A stretch of DNA of 64,000 nucleotides. It comes from Ectothiorhodospira lacustris (lineage in GTDB: Bacteria > Pseudomonadota > Gammaproteobacteria > Ectothiorhodospirales > Ectothiorhodospiraceae). This document shows, in pieces, positions 17,298 to 26,616 of the stretch. The position numbers and the translations under genes are program-made. The stretch is from NCBI RefSeq assembly GCF_022227845.1, contig NZ_JAJNQN010000015.1, positions 31,801-95,800 of the forward strand, written 5' to 3'. Each line of letters starts with the position of its first letter. Within the stretch, counting starts at the first letter, position 1. The notes beneath the pieces are model-generated. The model worked only from the letters and a program-made list of their open reading frames with translations. It was not told where the DNA came from and did no database searches.

Positions 17298-19100
17298 TCA
17301 GGATCTCCCCAGGGCGCGGAGCAGATGGTCGGTGAACTGACGGGCGTTCATGTAGCCTACCACCCGTTCATGGGCTAACTCCTGTCCCTGCCCATCATAG
17401 AAGACCAGGGCCGGTGGTCCGAACAGGTTGAAGGCCTGCATCAGTTGCCGGTGATCGCCGGTATTGGCGGTGACGTCGGCCTTGAGCAGGCGCACCCCGG
17501 ACAGGGCCTGGGCCACGTCGCCGTCCTGGAAGGTGGTGCGTTTCATGCGCACGCAGTCCACACACCAGTCGGCATAGAAGTCCAGCATCACCGGCTGACT
17601 CAGTTCCCGGGCCTGGGCCAGCTCCCGTTCCAGGTCCGCCAGACTGTCCACCGGGCGAAACGGCAGTTCGGCCTGGACCGTTGCCGAGGTGCCGGTGGTG
17701 ATGCCGCTCAAGGGCCGCAGTATGTCCCGACCGCCGGAGGCGGCACCGATCATGACCAAGATCCCGTAGATCAGGATCACCAGACCCAGCCCCTTCCACA
17801 GCACCCGCCAGCCGCCGGCGTTCTCGGGCAGGGATCTCACCGCGCCCATGTAGACGGCGGAAACGATGAGCAGGGTGGCCCACAGGAACAGGGCGACCTG
17901 GGCGGGCACCACCCGCTCCAGCAGCCAGATGCCCATGGCCAGCAGCAGCACGCCGAACACGGCCTTGACCGTATCCATCCAGGCGCCGGCCCGGGGCAGC
18001 AACTTGCCGGCGGAGGTGCCGATGATGAGTAGCGGCAGGCCCATGCCCATGCTCAGGGAGAACAGGGCCAGACCGCCGAGCACCGCATCACCGGTCTGGC
18101 TGATGTAGATCAGGGCCCCCACCAGAGGGGCGGTGACGCAGGGGCCGACGATCAGGGCCGAGAGAAAGCCCATGATGGCGGCGCCGATGAGGGTCCCTCT
18201 CTGCTGTTTGCCGGACAGGGCGGACAGGCGAGTCTGGATGCCGGAGGGCATCTGCAGCTCATAAAAGCCGAACATGGCCAGGGCCAGGGCGACGAAGACG
18301 GCCACGAAGCCGCCGATGATCCAGGGGTTCTGGAAGGCCGCCTGGAGGTTGGCCCCCGCCAGGCCGGCGATCACCCCGGCCACGGTGTAGGTCAGCGCCA
18401 TGGCCAGGACGAAAACCAGGGAGATGAAGAAGGCCTTGCGGGTGGTGAGATCCTTCTGGCCCACGATGATGTTGGACAGGATGGGGATCATGGGTAAGAC
18501 GCAGGGGGTAAAGGTCAGCAACAGGCCGAAACCGAAGAACACCAGAGCCACCAGCCAGATGCGTCCATCCGCCAACTGGGCGGCGATGCGGTCCTGTTCC
18601 GTCACGGGCGGGCCGTCTGCCGCAGGCCGGGGTTCCAGGGCCTGGGGGCCGCGGATGTCGGTGAGATCCAGGCTGACGGTCTGGAAATGGGGGGGGTAGC
18701 ACACCCCGATGTCGGCACAGCCCTGGGAGCGGGCCTTGAGGGTCAGCGTGTCAGGGGCATCCTCGCCGCGCAGGAGGGGGATGTGGATGCGGATGTCATA
18801 TCGGTAGGTTTCCACCTGGCCGAAGAATTCGTCTTCCTTGATGACGCCGGCGGGGCGGCGGGGCTCGCCCAGTTCGATGCCCTCGGTCTGCGACTCGAGC
18901 CGGAACTGGGCGCCGTAGAGGTAGTAGCCCTCGGCGATGCGCCAGTGGGCCACCGCCGTGTCTTCATCTTCCAGATAGGCATCGAAGGCGAAGGCCTTGT
19001 CCGGAGGCAGGAGTTCGTCCCCCATGCCGAACTGGGCGAGAGCGGGGAGGGCCGGCAGCAGCAGTGCCAGCAGCAGGAATCGCAGTGAGCGTCGCATCAT
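17298..19100 (-). CDS. dsbD: Thiol:disulfide interchange protein DsbD
   Basis: Passes reducing power from cytoplasmic thioredoxin across the inner membrane to periplasmic reductases. The 600 residues show a signal peptide, then the periplasmic alpha domain with a cysteine pair in Q-G-C-A-D-I-G-V-C-Y. An eight-helix membrane domain follows, with F-T-P-C-V-L-P and V-G-P-C-V-T-A-P supplying its two cysteines. The C-terminal gamma thioredoxin domain has W-C-V-D-C (Cys513/Cys516). All three domains and six cysteines are present. It overlaps cutA by 4 bp (ATGA) and is followed at once by the TlpA-like gene. Confidence 0.97.
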   Translation of the reverse strand: MMRRSLRFLLLALLLPALPALAQFGMGDELLPPDKAFAFDAYLEDEDTAVAHWRIAEGYYLYGAQFRLESQTEGIELGEPRRPAGVIKEDEFFGQVETYRYDIRIHIPLLRGEDAPDTLTLKARSQGCADIGVCYPPHFQTVSLDLTDIRGPQALEPRPAADGPPVTEQDRIAAQLADGRIWLVALVFFGFGLLLTFTPCVLPMIPILSNIIVGQKDLTTRKAFFISLVFVLAMALTYTVAGVIAGLAGANLQAAFQNPWIIGGFVAVFVALALAMFGFYELQMPSGIQTRLSALSGKQQRGTLIGAAIMGFLSALIVGPCVTAPLVGALIYISQTGDAVLGGLALFSLSMGMGLPLLIIGTSAGKLLPRAGAWMDTVKAVFGVLLLAMGIWLLERVVPAQVALFLWATLLIVSAVYMGAVRSLPENAGGWRVLWKGLGLVILIYGILVMIGAASGGRDILRPLSGITTGTSATVQAELPFRPVDSLADLERELAQARELSQPVMLDFYADWCVDCVRMKRTTFQDGDVAQALSGVRLLKADVTANTGDHRQLMQAFNLFGPPALVFYDGQGQELAHERVVGYMNARQFTDHLLRALGRS

Positions 19101-19417
19101 GAGTCGGTGTTGTCGTCTATCCAGCGCAGGTAGCCTTCCAGGCCGTGGGTGATTGGAACCGCGATGATCTCCGGAAGTTCATAGGGGTGCAGGGCCTGGA
19201 TGGTCCTTTGCAGGGTGTCGAAGCCGTCGGCGCGGGACTTGATGAGCAGAATATGTTCGGCGTCTTCCTGGATTTCGCCTTCCCAGACATAGACGGAGGT
19301 GGCCGCCGGCAGGATGCTGACGCAGGCGGCCAGGCGTCGCCTGACCAACTCGCCGGCAAGCTCACGGGCGCGGACGGGGTCGTTGAGGGTGGTGAGGATC
19401 AATAGTTTGTCGCTCAT
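19097..19417 (-). CDS. cutA: Divalent-cation tolerance protein CutA
   Basis: 106-residue CutA1 trimer-forming protein with a ferredoxin-like fold, linked to copper/divalent metal tolerance though its biochemical role is unsettled. Conserved features are A-x-x-L-A-x-x-L-V-x-x-R-L-A-A-C-V, the V-Y-V-W-E-G-E-I motif, E-x-x-L-L-I-K-S, and the end H-P-Y-E-L-P-E-I-I-A-V-P-I. Length is typical. The cutA-dsbD pairing is widespread in gammaproteobacteria, and here the stop and start overlap. Confidence 0.96.
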   Translation of the reverse strand: MSDKLLILTTLNDPVRARELAGELVRRRLAACVSILPAATSVYVWEGEIQEDAEHILLIKSRADGFDTLQRTIQALHPYELPEIIAVPITHGLEGYLRWIDDNTDS

Positions 19418-19498
19418 GGGTGGCCCTTTTCAGATCGGAAAAATGTTCGGATCGGAAGATGCATCGGTCCTCCCTTCTCCCCCGACCCCCGCACATCA

Positions 19499-20281
19499 TC
19501 AGGGCAAGACCACCACCGCCGTCAACCCGGCCCGCAGCCCGAGCGCTTCCGGTGGTGAAAACACCACCTCCAGCCTGAAGCGGGGCAAGGACTCGTTCAC
19601 TGGCTCCAGTCCCAGTCCCAGCACGCGCCCGGCGAGGGGCCGATCCCCCACACGTACCTCCACCTCCGTGCCGGGCGAGAGCCTGTCAAGCAGAGCGGCC
19701 TCCACGTCTGCCACCGCCAGCATGCGCCCATCCGCCGCCAGAGTCACCAGCGGCTGTACCCGCAGGGCGTTGTGTACCACTTGGCCGGGGGCAACATGCC
19801 GGGCGATCACCCGGGCGTCCATGGGGGCCGTCACCCGGGCATGTTCCAGATCCAGCCGCACCCGGGTCAGGGCCGCCTGCGCCGCCTGATGTTCCGCCTC
19901 GGCCATGCGCTGGGCAATCTCGGCCAGGGCCAGTTCCCGCTCAGAGATGAGGGTGCGGTCGTACATCTCCCGGGTTCGCTCGTGCTCCCGGCGGGCTTCG
20001 TCCCGGGCCAGTCGCAGCCGGTGCTCCTGGGCGCGGGCCTGTTGTTCCTCCGCCTGCAGGGCGCGGGTGTCCATCTCCACCAGGGGTTGGCCCTGTCGCA
20101 CCCGGTCCCCCGGGTTTACCAGCACTTTGGTGACGGTGCCGGAGATGGGAGTGCCCAGTTCCAGGCGGTCGGCCCAGGCCAGTCGGGCGGGGACCTCCTC
20201 GGCCTGGAGTGCCGGTGCCGTGACCGTCAGCGCCAGCAGGAATAAGATGACCAGGCTGGGGCGAGTCTTGGAACGCATCAC
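19499..20281 (-). CDS. HlyD-like periplasmic adaptor without adjacent pump
   Basis: A 260-residue membrane-fusion protein. A signal peptide (L-V-I-L-F-L-L-A-L-T-V-T-A-P-A) is followed by a lipoyl half motif (V-L-V-N-P-G-D-R-V-R-Q-G-Q-P-L). A strongly charged coiled-coil hairpin covers about residues 70-145. The second half motif is R-V-T-A-P-M-D-A-R-V, and a short beta-barrel follows. It is smaller than typical RND adaptors. It overlaps the upstream TolC-like gene by 4 bp, yet no inner-membrane transporter follows; cutA comes next after an 81-bp gap. A pump encoded elsewhere is likely. Confidence 0.85.
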   Translation of the reverse strand: MMRSKTRPSLVILFLLALTVTAPALQAEEVPARLAWADRLELGTPISGTVTKVLVNPGDRVRQGQPLVEMDTRALQAEEQQARAQEHRLRLARDEARREHERTREMYDRTLISERELALAEIAQRMAEAEHQAAQAALTRVRLDLEHARVTAPMDARVIARHVAPGQVVHNALRVQPLVTLAADGRMLAVADVEAALLDRLSPGTEVEVRVGDRPLAGRVLGLGLEPVNESLPRFRLEVVFSPPEALGLRAGLTAVVVLP

Positions 20282-21606
20282 GAATCATCCTCCTGCATGG
20301 CCGCGGGTGAAAATGGCCCCGGTGCCAGTGGGTCTGCCGTGGCCTGCCCGGTCAGGAGGGCCAGGCGTGCCCAGGCCAGGGCGAGCTGAAACTCCGTGCC
20401 GGCGGTGAACAGCATGGCCTCCGACTGCCGGGTCATGGCATCGCCCAGGTCCGTGGCCACTTCCATTTCATAGAGACTGCGGCTGCGATCCAGGTACAGG
20501 TCCCGGTAATCCGCCTGCACCCGAGCTTGTTCCCGCTGGATCTTGAGGCGCTGGATCTCCAGCCAGGTCTCCAACACCGCCTGGCGCAGGGACAGGTCGA
20601 AATCCTGCAGGCGGGCGCGGGCCTCATGCAGGCCGGCCTGTTCTCGGGCCGTGCGAGCACCCACCCGGCCCCCGTCGTAGAGGGGGATGTCCAGCACCAG
20701 CCCCAGGGCAAGGGGGTTGCGGTCGCCGCCGAACTCCCGCTGCCACCAGGCCGCCTGAGCCTCGGCGCTCAGGGTGGGCCTGCGCTCCGCCCGCTCCGCG
20801 CCCACCCGGGCCATGGCCGCCTCCACCGTCATGTGCAGGGCCTGGCGTCGAGGGTTGTGGTCCCGGGACAGTGTCCAGAGGATTTCGACATCCGGTAACT
20901 CCCGGTCGTTGCCCGCCAGGGCCGGGGTACGCAGACGCCCCGGTACCTGATCCGGCCGTCCCAGCAGGGCCGCCAGGCGCTGGCGGGCGATGCGTGTCTG
21001 CTGCCAGCTGGCCAGTCGCTGTAGTCGGGCTGCCTGGTATTGGCTTTCCTGTGCCATCAGGTTGATATCCGAGATCTGTCCCAGGCCATGGCGTTCCCGC
21101 AGGCGGTTGAGTTCCACGAAGGCCACCGCCATGGCCTCGTTGTCCCGGGTGTAGGTCAGGTCCGCCAGCAGTACCTCGAAGAAGCCCTGCATGATCCGCA
21201 GGCGATGATCGGCCAGGACATGATCCTGTTCCCGCTCCCGGGACAGCACGGCGGATTCGGCGGCCGCCAGGTGATGGCGGCTGCGACCGAAGTCGTGGAG
21301 GGTCTTGCGACCGTGGAGGATGGCCCGGGAGTCGTCATGATCCTGCATCGGTGCCAGGTCATTGGGTTCGACCCAACGTGGGTTGAGCTGCAGGCCCAGT
21401 GCCAGATCGTTGCGGCTTGCGGCCACCCGGTGCTCGGCCCGTGCGGTGTCAAGCTCGGCACGGGCCAGGGCGAGGCGGGGATGTGCCGGGTCGGCCAGGG
21501 CCAGGGCGTCCTCCAGGGTCAGGGGCGAGGGCAGGGGGGTATCGGCACCGGCTGCCGCGCCGGGGAGGCACAGCGCGATCAGCAGGGGCAGAATACGTCG
21601 GCTCAT
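20278..21606 (-). CDS. TolC-family outer-membrane channel protein
   Basis: The start is ATG 21606 because the signal peptide (I-L-P-L-L-I-A-L-C-L-P-G-A-A-A-G) begins there and it overlaps the preceding gene's stop as ATGA. The 442-residue product has the duplicated outer-membrane efflux-protein pattern: long amphipathic helices rich in Arg/Gln/Ala/Leu, two A-L-x-x-A-D-P/R-x-L-A-type openings, and L-V-L-D-I-P-L-Y-D-G-G-R-V typical of the second repeat. Such trimers form the exit duct of efflux or type I secretion systems. It is the middle gene of a three-gene coupled operon. Confidence 0.87.
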   Translation of the reverse strand: MSRRILPLLIALCLPGAAAGADTPLPSPLTLEDALALADPAHPRLALARAELDTARAEHRVAASRNDLALGLQLNPRWVEPNDLAPMQDHDDSRAILHGRKTLHDFGRSRHHLAAAESAVLSREREQDHVLADHRLRIMQGFFEVLLADLTYTRDNEAMAVAFVELNRLRERHGLGQISDINLMAQESQYQAARLQRLASWQQTRIARQRLAALLGRPDQVPGRLRTPALAGNDRELPDVEILWTLSRDHNPRRQALHMTVEAAMARVGAERAERRPTLSAEAQAAWWQREFGGDRNPLALGLVLDIPLYDGGRVGARTAREQAGLHEARARLQDFDLSLRQAVLETWLEIQRLKIQREQARVQADYRDLYLDRSRSLYEMEVATDLGDAMTRQSEAMLFTAGTEFQLALAWARLALLTGQATADPLAPGPFSPAAMQEDDS

Positions 21607-22166
21607 AGCCCCCGTGCCTGTTCCTGACGCTCGCGCCGGTAGCGGCTGAAGGGTTGCTCCCGATATTGTCCCTCGACCACGTATTCGCCGAACCAAAGGA
21701 ATTCCTCGGTCCCCGCGGTAGGGCCGGTCAGACGGGCAATGGGCCGGCCATTGAGGTCAAAGAACTGGAACACCGGTGTGGCCCGGACCCGGTTGTCCTG
21801 AAAGGCCCATTCCCTCTGGGTGGTGACATTGCCCTGGAAGTCCGTGATCTCGATGGCCCCTTCCACGTCCACCGCAAAGGCCGCGAAGTGCTCACGGTAA
21901 TAGTCCTGGACCTCGGGCTGGTTGAGCACGGTGTCCTTCATGCGGTGGCAGAAGGGGCACTCGTCCATCTCGAAGAAGATCAGCACCGCCTTCTTGCCTG
22001 CCCCCCGGGCGGTGTCCAGTTCTTCCTGGAAATCCCCGAAGGTGAACTGGAAGAAGTGCTCGTAAGGGTCTTTTTCCAACGCGCGCAGGGACAGGCTCCA
22101 CAGCAGCGTCAGCAGGCACAGGCCCGTGCCGAGCAATACCCTTGGCAGTGATCCGATAACGGGCAT
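21603..22166 (-). CDS. Exported thioredoxin-fold protein
   Basis: ATG 22166 is chosen because GGAGG lies just upstream and the signal sequence (V-L-L-G-T-G-L-C-L-L-T-L-L) begins there; a frame extension upstream is not coding-like. The 187-residue periplasmic protein has a thioredoxin fold of the DUF255/SoxW-like group. The motif is F-F-E-M-D-E-C-P-F-C-H-R-M, with the redox pair Cys70/Cys73, and the cis-Pro loop is R-A-T-P-V-F-Q-F-F. A role as disulfide reductase or chaperone for the TolC-like/HlyD-like partners is inferred only from the 4-bp overlap. Confidence 0.85.
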   Translation of the reverse strand: MPVIGSLPRVLLGTGLCLLTLLWSLSLRALEKDPYEHFFQFTFGDFQEELDTARGAGKKAVLIFFEMDECPFCHRMKDTVLNQPEVQDYYREHFAAFAVDVEGAIEITDFQGNVTTQREWAFQDNRVRATPVFQFFDLNGRPIARLTGPTAGTEEFLWFGEYVVEGQYREQPFSRYRRERQEQARGL

Positions 22167-22333
22167 GGCCGGCCTCCAGGCTTCATATTTCCAATTGAGA
22201 TAAGTCGATAACCTTGTTTTACCCAATCCCGGGGGTGGCTGGCAAGTGGGTGTTTCCAGACCGAGATCCCGAAGAACGAGAACGGTATGCCTTGAATTCA
22301 TGGGGGCGGGCCGCCAAAGTGACCCTTTGGATA

Positions 22334-22660
22334 TTCTGAACAAGTCTTTTCCGCATCAGCGGGCATCCAGGGGCGCTCGGCGCTTGAACCCAGGGCCTCG
22401 CTCGTCATTCCCGCGCAAGCGGGAGTCTAGGTCAGGAAGCGGGCATGGCCTCGGAGTGGTCCACCGGCCGTCATTCCCGCACAGACGGGATCCAGGTGGT
22501 CAAGGCCGCGATGGATTCCGGGTGTCGTCATTCCCGCGCAAGCGGGAATCCAGTCGCGGGCTGGAAATTCTGGGCTCCCGCTTTCGCGGGAGTGACGGCA
22601 GGGGACGCTTGCGGTGGCGGCAGAGAACGCTTGCAGTGGCGGCAAAGTTGGCTTGTTCAG
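22334..22660. repeat. Composite dRS3-like element (copy A)
   Basis: Bounded by TTCTGAACAAGTC at 22334 and the inverted CTTGTTCAG ending at 22660. It contains several palindromes of the type ATTCCCGC-N-GCGGGA (near 22408, 22474 and 22531) and the mate CTCCCGCTTTCGCGGGAG near 22577. The right side has three degenerate tandem units (GTGGCGGCA...CTTG) that lead into the terminal repeat. It fills most of the 575 bp between the thioredoxin gene and fxsA. Confidence 0.8.
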
Positions 22661-22741
22661 TGTTTGCTTTTCATTTGTCGGTGCCTCCGATCATGGGTCG
22701 GTGTATCCGACGCTCATCCACCACACACGGATATCACCATC

Positions 22742-23257
22742 ATGCCTGTCTTTCCCATCCTGTTGTTGCTGTTCTTCACCATCCCCCTGATCGAGATCTT
22801 CGTGCTCATCAAGGTGGGCGGGATCATCGGTGTCTGGGCCACCGTCGGCCTGGTCATCCTCACCGCCGTGATCGGGGCCTACCTGCTCAAGCAGCAGGGC
22901 ATCGCCACCCTGACTCGGGTCCAGCGCACCATGGACCAGGGGCAGTTGCCGGCCCGGGAACTGGTGGAAGGATTCTTCCTGGTCATCGGCGGTGCCCTGC
23001 TGCTGACCCCCGGCTTCTTTACCGACGCCATCGGCTTTGCCTGCCTGATTCCCCTCACCCGTCAACTGCTGGCGGCCTGGATGATCCGGCGCGGGGTTTT
23101 CGCCGCCCATACCCATGTCCGTGCTCAGTACCAGGCCCAAGGCCGGCAGCCGCCGGGTCAGGAGCAGCGTGGGCGCACCATCGAGGGAGAATGGGAGCGG
23201 GAAGAGCCGGTGCGTCCCGAAGAGGAGCCTCCGGAGCACAAGCGGGGCCAAGAGTAA
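22742..23257 (+). CDS. fxsA: FxsA family membrane protein
   Basis: ATG 22742 fits the family N-terminus (F-P-I-L-L-L-L-F-F-T-I-P-L-I-E-I-F-V-L-I-K-V-G); the longer frame upstream reads through the repeat element. The 171-residue inner-membrane protein has about three to four TM segments: residues 3-20, 25-45 and a pair near 75-105 (G-A-L-L-L-T-P-G-F-F-T-D-A-I-G). A polar Gln/Arg/Glu-rich tail ends it. FxsA overproduction is known to relieve F-plasmid exclusion of phage T7; its normal role is unclear. The neighbourhood fxsA-groES-groEL is conserved in gammaproteobacteria. Confidence 0.93.
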   Translation: MPVFPILLLLFFTIPLIEIFVLIKVGGIIGVWATVGLVILTAVIGAYLLKQQGIATLTRVQRTMDQGQLPARELVEGFFLVIGGALLLTPGFFTDAIGFACLIPLTRQLLAAWMIRRGVFAAHTHVRAQYQAQGRQPPGQEQRGRTIEGEWEREEPVRPEEEPPEHKRGQE

Positions 23258-23270
23258 TTGCGCCTGCCCC

Positions 23271-23298
23271 TTGACATCCGGAAGTCCGCCCCTATTAT
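23271..23298 (+). promoter_or_regulatory. Sigma-70 promoter of groESL
   Basis: A perfect -35 TTGACA (23271-23276) and -10 TATTAT (23293-23298) are 16 bp apart, 13 bp after the fxsA stop. The last base of the -10 box is the first base of the CIRCE operator, so repressor binding would block open-complex formation. Confidence 0.85.
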
Positions 23299-23324
23299 TG
23301 GCACTCACCAAGGGGGAGTGCTAA
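23298..23324. promoter_or_regulatory. CIRCE operator (HrcA site)
   Basis: TTGGCACTC (23298-23306), exactly nine bases, then GAGTGCTAA (23316-23324). This equals the CIRCE consensus TTAGCACTC-N9-GAGTGCTAA except for one base in the left arm. HrcA represses groESL through this site and is released on heat stress. Confidence 0.96.
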
Positions 23325-23387
23325 CAGCCCCTGGGATCAGACACAGTCACAGTCAATCCAAAACCTGCTTCTAAGGAGTCAAGGCCC

Positions 23388-23678
23388 ATGAATATCCGTC
23401 CATTGCATGATCGGGTGATCATCAAGCGCATGGAAGAAGAGCGCACCAGCCCCGGCGGCATCGTGATCCCCGACAGCGCTGCCGAGAAGCCGATCCGCGG
23501 CGAAGTGGTCGCCGTGGGTAAGGGCAAGAGCCTGGAGAATGGCGAAGTGCGCCCGCTGGACCTGAAGGTGGGTGACAAGGTGCTGTTCGGCAAGTACTCC
23601 GGTACCGAAGTCAAGGTGGACGGTCAGGAGCTCCTCGTCATGCGCGAGGAAGACGTGATGGCCGTCATCGAAGGCTGA
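23388..23678 (+). CDS. groES: Co-chaperonin GroES
   Basis: 96-residue lid of the GroEL folding chamber. The sequence begins [13 protein letters not shown]. The mobile loop is [14 protein letters not shown], and the roof region and [13 protein letters not shown] end are typical. AAGGAG sits 10 bp before the ATG. It is followed 54 bp later by groEL with no terminator between, and is controlled by the CIRCE-overlapped promoter upstream. Confidence 0.99.
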   Translation: MNIRPLHDRVIIKRMEEERTSPGGIVIPDSAAEKPIRGEVVAVGKGKSLENGEVRPLDLKVGDKVLFGKYSGTEVKVDGQELLVMREEDVMAVIEG

Positions 23679-23681
23679 TAG

Positions 23682-25373
<1,692 letters not shown>

Positions 25374-25426
25374 GCCCTGCAGTCTGAAAAGACCGCAGTG
25401 AATGCCGTCTTTCCATGACGGCAAGC

Positions 25427-25457
25427 AAAGCCCCGCTTCGTGCGGGGCTTTGTGTTT
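25427..25457 (+). terminator. Intrinsic terminator of groESL
   Basis: A perfect 10-bp stem AAAGCCCCGC (25427-25436) / GCGGGGCTTT (25442-25451) with a TTCGT loop and a T-rich end (TGTGTTT). It lies 53 bp after groEL. Confidence 0.93.
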
Positions 25458-25521
25458 AGGTTTAATATTGTTGCTGTGGCGTCGCCACGCTATCCGCCCC
25501 ATTTTCAGGAGAACACACGAT

Positions 25522-26154
25522 ATGCGTAAGACAACTTTCGCCGGCACTTTGATACTGGCCTCGTCCCTGCTGGCGGCCGGGACGTCGATGGCCTTTGCGG
25601 ACGTCGGCTTTGCCTCGGATCCGCGCGGTACCGTCGTGCGTGATGGTTCCGGTGAGTGTGTACGTACGCCCCGCTGGAGCACGGATCGCGCCATTGAAGG
25701 CTGTGCCGGGTATGTCGCCCCTGCGCCGGAACCGCGTGTAGAGCGTGCCCCGCCGCCGGCCCCCGCGGCCCCCGCGCCGGAGCCTGTCTATGAAACCATC
25801 ACCTTGGGCTCCGAAGTGCTGTTTGCCATCGGTAGCCATCAGCTGAACCCGGCTGCCACCAGCGAACTGAACCGGGTGGCCGATCGGATTCGCCAGGCCG
25901 GTTCCCGTCTGGAGCGGGTGGTGATCAGTGGTCACACCGACAACACCGGTTCCAGGGCACTGAACGAGCGTCTGTCCAAGGACCGTGCCGAGTCCGTCAA
26001 GCGTTTTATGGTGGAGCGCGGCATCCCGGCTCGCCAGATGGAAACTGCCGGTTATGCCTATGACCGTCCGGTGGCCTATAACACCACTGCAGAAGGCCGT
26101 ACCGCCAACCGGCGCGTCGAGATCCGCATCGAGATGACCGAGCGGGTCAACTAA
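25522..26154 (+). CDS. OmpA-family outer-membrane protein
   Basis: ATG 25522 has an AGGAG site about 10 bp upstream, and the longer frame would begin before the groEL terminator. The 210-residue product has a signal peptide cleaved after M-A-F-A (about residue 26). A short region with V-R-T-P-R-W-S and one Cys pair follows, then a Pro/Ala-rich hinge at about 75-95. The C-terminal OmpA domain binds peptidoglycan: S-G-H-T-D-N-T-G near 145, L-S-x-x-R-A-x-x-V, and A-N-R-R-V-E-I at the end. There is no N-terminal beta-barrel, so this is a compact wall-binding protein rather than a porin. Confidence 0.9.
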   Translation: MRKTTFAGTLILASSLLAAGTSMAFADVGFASDPRGTVVRDGSGECVRTPRWSTDRAIEGCAGYVAPAPEPRVERAPPPAPAAPAPEPVYETITLGSEVLFAIGSHQLNPAATSELNRVADRIRQAGSRLERVVISGHTDNTGSRALNERLSKDRAESVKRFMVERGIPARQMETAGYAYDRPVAYNTTAEGRTANRRVEIRIEMTERVN

Positions 26155-26166
26155 GTCAAGGGGATA

Positions 26167-26490
26167 CTGAACAAGTCCCTTGTCGCCGGTTTGTTTTTTT
26201 TTGTCGTCACTTTGTTTTCTTGGCGTCACTCCCTCTCCTTGCCGTCACTCCCGCGAAAGCGGGAGTCCAGGGGTTTCCAGCAGGTTCCCTCTTGGATTCC
26301 CGCTTTCGCGGGAATGACGTACTCATGAGTGGAATGACGTGCTCACGGGAGGGAATGACGTACTCATGAGTGGAATGACGTGCTCACGGGAGGGAATGAC
26401 GTACTCATGAGTAGAATGATGTGCTCACGGTAGGGAATGACGTGCTCATGAGTAGAATGATGTGCTCATGGGTGGGAAGGACTTGTTCAG
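26167..26490. repeat. Composite dRS3-like element (copy B) with 41-bp tandem array
   Basis: Bounded by perfect 12-bp inverted ends, CTGAACAAGTCC (26167-26178) and GGACTTGTTCAG (26479-26490). Inside are a pair of palindromes (CTCCCGCGAAAGCGGGAG near 26247 and ATTCCCGCTTTCGCGGGAAT near 26297) with a 30-bp spacer. Then come four 41-bp tandem copies starting at 26311, 26352, 26393 and 26434, each made of two roughly 20-bp halves of the type GAATGACGTRCTCAYGRG. The last half unit runs into the right terminal repeat. Confidence 0.85.
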
Positions 26491-26504
26491 GACGTGCATT
26501 AAAG

Positions 26505-26542
26505 CCCCTCTCCCCTTGTGGGAGAGGGGTTGGGGTGAGGGG
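26505..26542. repeat. G/C-block inverted repeat, family 2
   Basis: CCCCTCTCCC (26505-26514) / GGGAGAGGGG (26520-26529), followed by the arm TTGGGGTGAGGGG. Same layout as 16653-16693 in opposite orientation. Together with the composite element it occupies the 462-bp gap between the OmpA-family gene and copA. Confidence 0.7.
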
Positions 26543-26616
26543 AGAACGACCACAGGAGTTTCCATCGATCCCGCTCAGGTATTAATCTGGACACCGGTCC
26601 TCTTCCGGCAAGCATC

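Noticed and set aside
26311..26474. Possible CRISPR array
   Set aside because: Units are directly contiguous 41-bp tandem copies without unique spacers and with no cas genes nearby. The 100-bp array at 34024 fails for the same reason.
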